A DNA stretch of 64,000 nucleotides. It comes from Piscinibacter sp. (GTDB lineage: Bacteria > Pseudomonadota > Gammaproteobacteria > Burkholderiales > Burkholderiaceae_C). The translations under genes were made by a program, and so were the position numbers. Position 1 is the first letter of the stretch. Each line of letters begins with the position of its first letter. The stretch covers positions 1-64,000 of the forward strand of contig JAGOAS010000018.1 of assembly GCA_017983795.1 (NCBI GenBank), given 5' to 3'. Shown piece by piece: positions 16,698 through 23,371 of this stretch. Under the pieces are notes generated by a model that saw only the letters and a list, made by a program, of their open reading frames with translations, was not told the DNA's origin and ran no database searches.

Positions 16698-17245
16698 TCC
16701 CCCCCGTAGCGCCTTCGGCGCTCCCCCCGAGGGGGCGCCGCCAGCGGCCCGGCCAAGCCGGTTCCGCGGCGACTGCTTGGCTGCCGGGCGCGTGTGCAAT
16801 CGGCATCGCGCTGGCCCTGATGACGCCGCGCGCCCACGCGGTGCTGGGCGAGCCGCTGGCGCTGCCGGCCAACGCCTCACGCGCGCAGGCCGCCGCGGCG
16901 CCGCGCAGCGCGCTGCCTGCGGGCGTGCAGATGGTGGAGCGCGCCAGCGGCGACGGCGGCTGGATCCGCGAATACGTCTCGCCGCAGGGCATCGTCTTCG
17001 CGGTGAGCTGGAATACGCGCTTCAAGCCGCGCCTGGACACGCTGCTCGGCCGCTACCAGGCCGGCTATGCCGCCGCGGCCTCGCAGGCGCTGGCGCGGCC
17101 CGGGCGCGCGGCGGTGCAGCGTCAGGCGACGCTGCGCGCCGACGACCTGGTCGTGCAGTCCAGCGGCTTCCTCAACACCTTCCACGGGCGCGCCTGGGCG
17201 CCTTCGCTCGTTCCGGCCGGCTTCGATGCGGCCACGCTGCGATGA
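16694..17245 (+). CDS. DUF2844-domain exported protein
   Basis: The 183-residue protein carries the DUF2844 signature (MVERASGDGGWIREYVSPQGIVFAVSW is the core region; G.Y..GY..AA follows). The first 25 or so codons are formed by a dispersed repeat element (16699-16765), so the real start may be downstream; the hydrophobic stretch near residues 33-45 followed by ARAHA is the likely signal peptide. Function is unknown; DUF2844 genes are commonly paired with DUF3443, as here. The start overlaps the CcmI-like stop by 4 bases and the stop overlaps the DUF3443 start by 4 bases. Confidence 0.75.
   Translation: MIPPVAPSALPPRGRRQRPGQAGSAATAWLPGACAIGIALALMTPRAHAVLGEPLALPANASRAQAAAAPRSALPAGVQMVERASGDGGWIREYVSPQGIVFAVSWNTRFKPRLDTLLGRYQAGYAAAASQALARPGRAAVQRQATLRADDLVVQSSGFLNTFHGRAWAPSLVPAGFDAATLR
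16699..16765 (+). repeat. Dispersed GC-rich hairpin element, copy C
   Basis: CCCCCCCGTAGC, then a perfect hairpin GCGCC-TTC-GGCGC, then CCCCCC-GA-GGGGG and a GCGGCCCGG segment. It shares architecture with copies at 36729-36800 and 48545-48612. Here it is read as the N-terminal codons of the DUF2844 gene. Confidence 0.6.
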
Positions 17246-18591
17246 GACGGCTGCTGTCCACCCTCGGCCTCGTGCTGGCACTCGCCGGCTGCGGCGGCAA
17301 CTCGACCGAGACGACCATCACCGGCGGCGGGCTGTCCGGCAGCCCGAACGGGCCGGTGGTCTCGCTCGACCAGCCCACCGGGCCCAACACCACCGAGGTG
17401 GTGGTCGACACCGGCCCGGCCTCCGGCTTCGCGCTCGGCGCGGCCAACATCCCCTACGTCACGGTCACGGTCTGCACGCCCGGCTCGACCACCGCCTGCG
17501 TGACGATCGACCATGTCTTCCTCGACACCGGCTCGATCGGCCTGCGCCTGTTCCGCAGCGCGGTGGCGTCGCTGAGCCTGCCGGCGCTGGAGGTGCCGGC
17601 CGATGCCGCCAGCCACACGCCGGCCGGCCCGCTGGCCGAGTGCTACCCCTTCGTGCTGGGCGCGGTGTGGGGGCCGATGGCACGCGCCGACGTGCGCATC
17701 GGCGGCGAGGCCGCGCCGGCACTGCCCATCCAGCTGATCGACGAGGCGAGCGCGCCCACGCTGGCCGTGCCCACCGACTGCAGCGCCGCGGCCAACGGCG
17801 GCGTGCTCGATTCGCCGGCCAGCCTGCAGGCCAACGGCGTGCTGGGCATCGGCATGGTCAGCTACGACTGCGGGCTCAACTGCGCCAGCGGCAACTATGG
17901 CTCGGGGCACGTGCTCTACTACTCGTGCCCCAACGGCAGTGCGAGCTGCGTGCCCGCCGCGGTGCCGGGCGATCTGCAGATGCAGAATCCGGTGGCGGCG
18001 TTCCTGCCGGACGCCGATGGAATCGTGGACAACAACGGCTCGGTGATCATGATGCCGGCGGTGCCCGATCTCGGCGCATCGGTGGTGCGCGGACGGCTGG
18101 TGTTCGGCATCGGCACGCGTGCCAACAACCAGATTCCGCTCACCGCCCACGTCTACCCGGTCGACACCAACCCGGCCAACGACACCTATCTGTCGCTGGG
18201 CACCAGCGCGGGCGGACTCGCCTACCCGAGCAGCTATATCGACAGCGGCTCGAACGCGATGTTCTTCGACGACCCGGGCATCCGCATGAGCTGCCAGAGC
18301 TCCAGCGGCTCGGCCGCCACCGGCCAGGGCTGGTACTGCCCGCCCACCGTGCTGCGCCGCACGGCCACGATCACCGCCGCCGACGGCAGCAGCGGCAGCG
18401 TGGATTTTTCCGTCGCCAATGCCGACGTGCTGTTCGGCGGCGGCAACGTGGCCTTCGCCAACCTGGGCGGCTCGGCGGGCCAGGGTGCCACCACCTTCGT
18501 GTGGGGCCTGCCCTTCTTCTACGGGCGCAGCGTCTTCACCTCGATCTGGGGCCAGGCGCTCGCCACCAACGGCCCATGGAACGCCTTCTGA
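17242..18591 (+). CDS. DUF3443 lipoprotein with two pepsin-like D(T/S)GS motifs
   Basis: The 449-residue protein is a lipoprotein (lipobox LAGC, Cys17). It matches DUF3443. Two motifs stand out: VFLDTGSIGLRLF with Asp95 and YIDSGSNAMFF with Asp334. Paired hydrophobic-hydrophobic-D-(T/S)-G-S motifs about 240 residues apart are the hallmark of bilobal pepsin-like aspartic proteases. Several cysteines (for example CGLNC and CPNGSASC) suggest disulphides in the periplasm. It could be a protease acting on the surface proteins of the operon, or a catalytically dead relative. Its start overlaps the DUF2844 stop by 4 bases. Confidence 0.75.
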   Translation: MRRLLSTLGLVLALAGCGGNSTETTITGGGLSGSPNGPVVSLDQPTGPNTTEVVVDTGPASGFALGAANIPYVTVTVCTPGSTTACVTIDHVFLDTGSIGLRLFRSAVASLSLPALEVPADAASHTPAGPLAECYPFVLGAVWGPMARADVRIGGEAAPALPIQLIDEASAPTLAVPTDCSAAANGGVLDSPASLQANGVLGIGMVSYDCGLNCASGNYGSGHVLYYSCPNGSASCVPAAVPGDLQMQNPVAAFLPDADGIVDNNGSVIMMPAVPDLGASVVRGRLVFGIGTRANNQIPLTAHVYPVDTNPANDTYLSLGTSAGGLAYPSSYIDSGSNAMFFDDPGIRMSCQSSSGSAATGQGWYCPPTVLRRTATITAADGSSGSVDFSVANADVLFGGGNVAFANLGGSAGQGATTFVWGLPFFYGRSVFTSIWGQALATNGPWNAF

Positions 18592-18613
18592 GCGCGATCG
18601 CAGCGCGCAGCCG

Positions 18614-19903
18614 ATGAACTACCTCTACGTCTACGGGGCCGCGCTTGCCGTCATCCTCATCCTCTACCTGCGGCGCAGCCGGCGGCTGCACCAGAGCGCC
18701 GCGCAGGAACTGAAGGAATCACTGGAGGCCGGCCTGGCCGAGCCGGCGTCGCTGCACCCGGTGGTCAACCCGGCGCGCTGCATGGGCTCGGGCTCCTGCG
18801 CGCGCGCCTGCCCGGAAGATGCGCTGGGGGTGGTCAGGGGCAAGGCGGTGCTGATCAACGCCTCGGCCTGCATCGGCCACGGCGCCTGCCTGTCGGCCTG
18901 CCCGGTGGAGGCGATCAGCCTGGTGTTCGGCACCGAGAAGCGCGGCATCGACATCCCCAACATCAGCCCCGAGTTCGAGACCAACGTGCCGGGCATCTAC
19001 ATCGCCGGCGAGCTGGGCGGCATGGGGCTGATCCGCAAGGCCGCCGAGCAGGGGCGCCAGGCCATCGAGGCGATCCGCAAGCGCTCCGACGGCTCGCGCG
19101 AGCTCGACGTGCTGATCGTCGGCTGCGGCCCGGCGGGCCTCTCGGCCGGGCTCTCGGCCATCCACCACAAGCTGCGCTACCGCATCATCGAGCAGGAAGA
19201 CTCGCTCGGCGGCGCGGTCTACCACTACCCGCGCAACAAGATCACCATGACCGCGCCGGTGCAGCTGGCCATCGTCGGCAAGGTGAAGTTCGGCGAGGTC
19301 AGCAAGGAGAAGCTGCTCGAGTTCTGGACCGGCGTGGTGCAGTCGACCGGGCTGCAGGTGAACTTCCGCGAGCGGCTGACCGGCATCGAGCGCGACGGCG
19401 ACGGCTTCGTCGTGCAGACCGACCGCGCGCGCTACTCGGCGCGTTCGGTGCTGCTGGCCATGGGCCGGCGCGGCACGCCGCGCAAGCTCGACGTGCCGGG
19501 CGAGGAGCATTCCAAGGTGGTGTACCGGCTGGTCGACCCCGAGCAGTACCGCGGCCAGAAGGTGCTGGTGGTCGGCGGCGGCGACAGCGCGCTGGAGGCC
19601 GCCATCGCGTTGGCGGAGCAGCCCGGCACGCGCGTCACGCTGTCGTACCGCAGCGCGGCGTTCTCGCGCGTCAAGGCGAAGAACCGGGAGCGCGTGGACG
19701 CTCTGCGCACGAGCGGCGGCCTGGAGGTGCTGCTCGAATCCAGCGTGAACGAGATCGGCGTGCGCGAGGTGAAGATCGCGCAGGGCGGCCAGACGCTGGC
19801 GCGCGCCAACGATGCGGTGATCGTGTGCGCCGGCGGCGAGTTGCCGACGCCGCTGCTGCGCAAGATCGGCATCCAGTTCGAGACCAAGTTCGGCACGCGC
19901 TGA
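18614..19903 (+). CDS. Membrane-anchored Fe-S/FAD NAD(P)H oxidoreductase
   Basis: The 429-residue protein has an N-terminal membrane helix (residues 3-19), a two-cluster ferredoxin domain (56-100) and a thioredoxin-reductase-like FAD/NAD(P) module with dinucleotide-binding glycines at VLIVGCGPAGLSAG and VLVVGGGDSALEAA. No CXXC redox pair is present in the flavin domain, so it is not a thioredoxin reductase. The ferredoxin motifs are CMGSGSCARACP (Cys56, 62, 66) and CIGHGACLSACP (Cys86, 92, 96): each lacks the usual second cysteine, replaced by Ser59 and His89. Likely role: electron exchange between NAD(P)H and the membrane end of the haem conduit. It starts 22 bases after the DUF3443 gene. 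Confidence 0.8.
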   Translation: MNYLYVYGAALAVILILYLRRSRRLHQSAAQELKESLEAGLAEPASLHPVVNPARCMGSGSCARACPEDALGVVRGKAVLINASACIGHGACLSACPVEAISLVFGTEKRGIDIPNISPEFETNVPGIYIAGELGGMGLIRKAAEQGRQAIEAIRKRSDGSRELDVLIVGCGPAGLSAGLSAIHHKLRYRIIEQEDSLGGAVYHYPRNKITMTAPVQLAIVGKVKFGEVSKEKLLEFWTGVVQSTGLQVNFRERLTGIERDGDGFVVQTDRARYSARSVLLAMGRRGTPRKLDVPGEEHSKVVYRLVDPEQYRGQKVLVVGGGDSALEAAIALAEQPGTRVTLSYRSAAFSRVKAKNRERVDALRTSGGLEVLLESSVNEIGVREVKIAQGGQTLARANDAVIVCAGGELPTPLLRKIGIQFETKFGTR

Positions 19904-19934
19904 GCGCACGGCCGGACCGACGGGCGCTGCAGCG

Positions 19935-21743
19935 GTGAGCCAGGATCTCGAGCGCCGCCGTCCGCGCGATCGCAAGAAGCGGCGCCGTTGGCGCCGCTGG
20001 CGCATCAGCATCCGGCAGGCCCTGGCGATCTCCGTGCTGATCCACGCGGCGGTGCTGGCGATCCGGCTCGATTCGCCCGGCCTCGGCTTCGCCAAGCCCT
20101 GGGCCGAGCGACGCCTGCAGGCGCCCGACATCAGCATCGTGCTGGTGTCGCCGCCCGAGGCGCCCGCCTCCGAAGCCGGCTTCAACGTGGTCGTGCGCGA
20201 CAAGCCGCCGCCGAGCCGGGAGGCGCCGAAGGCGCGCGCCAAGCCGCCGCGAGCGCCTGCGCCTGCGAAGGCGGCACCTGCGCCCAAACCGCGCCGAGCC
20301 GCGCCGCCCGCGCCGAAGCTGGCCAAGGCAGCGCCCGAACCCGTGGCGGCACCGCCGCCCCCGCCACCACCGCCGGCTCCTGTGCCGCCGCCGCCCGAAC
20401 CACCGCAAGCACCCCAGCGGCCGGAGGTTCTCGCGCAGGCCACCCCCGATCCGGAACTGCCCACGCTGCCGCCGCCGGCGCCGGCCGCCTCGGAGCCCGT
20501 GCCCGCCAGCGCCGCGGCCGCCAGTGCGCCGCCGGTGGAGAACAAGGAACTCGAGGCCGAGCGGGAACGCGAGCGTGAAGCCGCCGAGCGCGCTGCGCGC
20601 GAGGCCGAGCAGCGCGCGCTGGAGGCGAAGCAGCGTGCCGACGAGGAACGCCTCGCCCTGTTGCGCCAGGAAGCGGCGCGGGAGGAGGCGGTGCGGCAGG
20701 AAGCGCTCAAGCGCGAGGCCGAACGGCTGGAGGCGGCGCGGCAGGAGGCGCTCAAGCGGGAAGCCGAGCGCCAGGAAGCGGCGCGGCAGGAAGCGCTCAA
20801 GCAGGAAGCCGATCGCCAGGAAGCGGCGCGGCAGGAAGCGCTCAAGCGTGAGGCCGATCGCCAGGAAGCGGCACGACAAGAGGCAGCGCGCCAGGAGACA
20901 GCGCGCCAGGAGGCGGCACGCCAGGAGGCGGCACGCCAAGAGGCAGCTCGCCAAGAGGCGGCTCGTCAGGAGGCAGCGCGCCAGGAGGCAGCGCGCCAAG
21001 AGGCGGCTCGCCAGGAAGCAGCGCGCCAGGAGGCAGCGCGCCAGGAGGCAGCGCGCCAAGAGGCGGCTCGTCAGGAAGCAGCGCGCCACGAGGCAGCGCG
21101 CCAAGAGGCGGCTCGTCAGGAAGCAGCGCGCCACGAGGCAGCGCGCCAAGAGGCGGCTCGTCAGGAAGCAGCGCGCCAGGAGGCAGCGCGCCAGGAGGCG
21201 GCTCGCCAAGAGGCAGCGCGCCAGGAGGCAGCGCGCCAGGAGGCGGCACGCCAAGAGGCAGCGCGCCAAGACGCCCTCAAGCGCGAAGCCGAGCGCCAGG
21301 CAGCGCTGGCGCGCGCGGCGCCGACGCGCCCTGCGCTCGAACCCCCGCGCCCCGAGAGGCCGTCGCCGCTGCCCGACAACCGCCGCCGGCGCACGATCTT
21401 CGGTCGCACCGATCGCGACGTGGTGGCGATGATGTACGCCGAGGGCTGGCGCCAGCGCGTCGAGATGGGCGCGCCCTTCGACGTGATCAAGGCCGCCAAG
21501 GTGGCGCCCTACACCAACCCGGTCATCACGGTCGCGCTGCGCAGCGACGGCAATGTCGACAGCATCGTGATCAACCAGTCCAGCGGCGTGCCCGAGATCG
21601 ACGCCGCGGTGGTGCGCATCGTGCAGGCGCTGTCGCCCTATGCGCCCTTCCCGCGCGACCTCGCCGCCGAGGTCGACGTGCTCGAGATCCGGCGCGTCTG
21701 GAGCCTGGACAACGCGGTGCGCCTGTTCGGCGCCGGGCGCTGA
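19935..21743 (+). CDS. TonB/TolA-like energy-transducer protein with a giant pentapeptide repeat
   Basis: The 602-residue protein starts with GTG at 19935; no ATG precedes the domain structure. It has a basic N-terminus, one membrane anchor (about residues 29-47, RQALAISVLIHAAVLAIRL), a Pro/Ala-rich periplasmic spacer, a long charged helix of EALKREAERQ-type then pure EAARQ repeats (20865-21269), and a C-terminal TonB-like domain (VTVALRSDGNVDSIVINQSSG ... ALSPYAPFPRDL). TonB proteins transmit proton-motive energy to outer-membrane receptors; TolA has a similar long Ala-rich helix. It is the last gene of the unit, 31 bases after the oxidoreductase gene. Confidence 0.85.
   Translation: MSQDLERRRPRDRKKRRRWRRWRISIRQALAISVLIHAAVLAIRLDSPGLGFAKPWAERRLQAPDISIVLVSPPEAPASEAGFNVVVRDKPPPSREAPKARAKPPRAPAPAKAAPAPKPRRAAPPAPKLAKAAPEPVAAPPPPPPPPAPVPPPPEPPQAPQRPEVLAQATPDPELPTLPPPAPAASEPVPASAAAASAPPVENKELEAEREREREAAERAAREAEQRALEAKQRADEERLALLRQEAAREEAVRQEALKREAERLEAARQEALKREAERQEAARQEALKQEADRQEAARQEALKREADRQEAARQEAARQETARQEAARQEAARQEAARQEAARQEAARQEAARQEAARQEAARQEAARQEAARQEAARQEAARHEAARQEAARQEAARHEAARQEAARQEAARQEAARQEAARQEAARQEAARQEAARQEAARQDALKREAERQAALARAAPTRPALEPPRPERPSPLPDNRRRRTIFGRTDRDVVAMMYAEGWRQRVEMGAPFDVIKAAKVAPYTNPVITVALRSDGNVDSIVINQSSGVPEIDAAVVRIVQALSPYAPFPRDLAAEVDVLEIRRVWSLDNAVRLFGAGR
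20865..21269 (+). repeat. 27 tandem 15-bp units encoding EAARQ
   Basis: The 405 bases are 27 in-frame 15-mers encoding EAARQ, with single-residue variants (ETARQ once, EAARH twice). The units differ mainly by GAG/GAA, GCG/GCA/GCT and CAG/CAA choices, and pairs of neighbouring units share variants, which shows recent local duplication. The region should fold as one continuous alpha-helix about 20 nm long and is a likely length-variable locus. Confidence 0.9.
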
Positions 21744-21761
21744 AAGTCCGAGCGGGACGCG

Positions 21762-21953
21762 CTACTCGAAGTCCTGCCAGAACTGGTCTTCGGCCTCGCG
21801 CTGCGCCTCCTCCTGCGAGTCGCAGGCGCCCGAGGCCCAGTCCCAGCCCGGCTCGATGGACTCGATCTCCGCTTCGCTGAAGACGCGGTACTCGTACTTT
21901 CCGCCGCCCGCCGCCTGGTCGGCGATCGCGCGCTTGGCCACGAACCACGGCAT
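21762..21953 (-). CDS. Small acidic hypothetical protein
   Basis: The product is 63 residues, starts MPWFVAKRAIADQ and is rich in Glu, Asp and Trp toward the C-terminus (PGWDWASGACDSQEEAQREAEDQFW). There is no signal peptide or membrane helix. I do not recognise the family. It converges with the TonB-like gene, 18 bases apart. Its balanced composition, unlike that of frame shadows, supports a real gene. Confidence 0.6.
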   Translation of the reverse strand: MPWFVAKRAIADQAAGGGKYEYRVFSEAEIESIEPGWDWASGACDSQEEAQREAEDQFWQDFE

Positions 21954-22018
21954 GCCGGCCTCCCCGTGCTGTCTCCCGCGGGTCTACGCACGGCAGCGCC
22001 GGCGAATTCCCGGCGCGA

Positions 22019-22684
22019 CTAGAGGCCGAGCAGATCGGGGGTGGGCAGCAGTTCGAAGTCGGTCGCCTCGCGCAGGCGGCGGCGCGCCTGCGCCCGGCCG
22101 ACGCGGCGCACCAGCAGGCCGACCTGGTCGGCGAGTTCGCTGCCGGCCACGGCATGCGGCAGCAGGTGCGCCAGCAGGGCGTCGAGCGTGGCCGAGGCCT
22201 CCTCTTCGCCGAGGCTGAGCACGAGCATGTGGGCGAGCGCGGCGGCCAGCGCGTCTTCGCTGCAGGCGGCGTCGAGGTGCTGGGCCGCGAAGGCCAGCTG
22301 CGGGCCCTCGATACCGTTCTCGCGCAGCAGCGCGATGGCCGGGCCCAGGCCGGCCAGGCCACGGCGCGCATCGGCGGCGTGGCGCAGCAGTTCGGCCACC
22401 ACGCGCACGAAGCGCGAGCGTGCATCGAGCGGCTGCGTGCGCGGCATCGCCGGGCAGGCGCCCGACACGGTCTCGTCGATGCGGCCGTCGTCGCCGAGGC
22501 GCAGCACGTCGAGGTAGAGATGTTCGGCGTCGACGCCGGGCAGATCGGCGAAGCGCACGATCAGCGCGCCGGCGCGGTAGCCGGGCAGCTCGCGCGTGCC
22601 CAGCCAGCCGTCTTCACCGGCCCGGTGCCACGGCGCTCGCAGAGCGTCGCCGTGGCGTTCGGGATGGCCGAGAAGGGAGCCCAT
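22019..22684 (-). CDS. Conserved-looking hypothetical protein upstream of nothing recognisable, next to the phasin gene
   Basis: Translation from the ATG complement at 22682-22684 gives 221 residues starting MGSLLGHPERHGDALRAPWH. The first 100 residues are mixed alpha/beta with a beta-rich stretch GYRAGALIVRFADLPGVDAEHLYLDV; the remainder is largely helical and Leu/Ala rich with no membrane span. No motif was recognised. It follows the phasin gene on the same strand after 22 bases, so it may be co-transcribed and relate to polyhydroxyalkanoate (PHA) granules, but that is inferred only from position. Confidence 0.6.
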   Translation of the reverse strand: MGSLLGHPERHGDALRAPWHRAGEDGWLGTRELPGYRAGALIVRFADLPGVDAEHLYLDVLRLGDDGRIDETVSGACPAMPRTQPLDARSRFVRVVAELLRHAADARRGLAGLGPAIALLRENGIEGPQLAFAAQHLDAACSEDALAAALAHMLVLSLGEEEASATLDALLAHLLPHAVAGSELADQVGLLVRRVGRAQARRRLREATDFELLPTPDLLGL

Positions 22685-22706
22685 GGGAGCTCCGTCGTCA
22701 ATCGCC

Positions 22707-23246
22707 TCAGGCGGCGCGGCGCGACTTGGCGGCCGGCTTGGTGGCGGCGCTGAACTTGACGATGTTGGCCTCGGCGGCCTCGGCAGCCTGCTTGGCGGCC
22801 TTCTGGGCATTGCCGAAGGCATCGTTGGCGGCGGCGAACGCGGCCTTGGCCATCGCCACGGCCTGCTCCGAACCGGCCGGGGCGTTCTTGGCGGCGGACT
22901 CGACCAGCGCGGCGAACTTCTTCTGCGCGTCGGCGGCACCGGCTTCGGCCACCTTGCTCAGCTCGGCCTGCACGCCGCTGACGATGTCGTACAGCTTGCG
23001 GCCGTAGGCGCCGGCCTTCTCGGGCGCGGGCTGCAGCAGTTCGGCCTGCAGCGCCAGCAGCGATTGCACGTCCTTGGCGCCGAGCAGCGACTGGGCTTGC
23101 GCGTCGGCTTCGGCCAGCGCGGCACGCGCGGTCTCGACGTTGAGGGTGGCGAGCTTCTCGGCGGCGTCCAGGCCGGTGGCGGCGAGGCCGAGCAGGGTGG
23201 CGAGCTGGGCCTTCTGGGCGGCAGCGAATTGTTCGACGTTCAGCAT
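22707..23246 (-). CDS. phaP: Phasin, PHA granule-coating protein
   Basis: The 179-residue protein begins MLNVEQFAAAQKAQLATL and continues as a long amphipathic helix rich in Ala, Glu, Lys and Gln with no cysteine, ending in a basic tail (AATKPAAKSRRAA). This is the form of PhaP1-type phasins, which coat polyhydroxyalkanoate granules in the cytoplasm and control their number and size. Two CTGC-N3-GCAG palindromes upstream are the known target type of the PHA-responsive repressor PhaR, which supports the call. Start at the ATG complement 23244-23246; an earlier ATG in the same frame lies within the operator region. Confidence 0.9.
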   Translation of the reverse strand: MLNVEQFAAAQKAQLATLLGLAATGLDAAEKLATLNVETARAALAEADAQAQSLLGAKDVQSLLALQAELLQPAPEKAGAYGRKLYDIVSGVQAELSKVAEAGAADAQKKFAALVESAAKNAPAGSEQAVAMAKAAFAAANDAFGNAQKAAKQAAEAAEANIVKFSAATKPAAKSRRAA

Positions 23247-23283
23247 GGTGGGCTCCGTGGATAAAGGGTGGCGTTCACGATTG

Positions 23284-23294
23284 CTGCACTGCAG
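23284..23294. promoter_or_regulatory. PhaR-type operator, proximal
   Basis: CTGC-ACT-GCAG, 38 bases upstream of the phasin start codon, fits the CTGC-N3/4-GCAG sequence described for PhaR of Paracoccus. PhaR represses phasin synthesis until PHA granules titrate it away. Confidence 0.6.
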
Positions 23295-23341
23295 CATGAA
23301 GCCATGATAGTGGCCCCCTCCACGAAAGCAAGCCCATATTG

Positions 23342-23352
23342 CTGCGATGCAG
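23342..23352. promoter_or_regulatory. PhaR-type operator, distal
   Basis: CTGC-GAT-GCAG, within a longer palindrome TTGCTGCGATGCAGCAA, 58 bases from the proximal site and near where the promoter of the leftward phasin gene should lie. It is also just 20 bases from the stop codon of the GGDEF gene. Confidence 0.6.
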
Positions 23353-23371
23353 CAAAGTTAGATGGAAATCC

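Noticed and set aside
18614-19903. Thioredoxin reductase
   Set aside because: The flavin module lacks the CXXC redox pair and the protein has a membrane helix and Fe-S domain.
20865-21269. CRISPR-like repeat array
   Set aside because: Units are contiguous 15-mers with no spacers and encode EAARQ in frame within a TonB-like protein.
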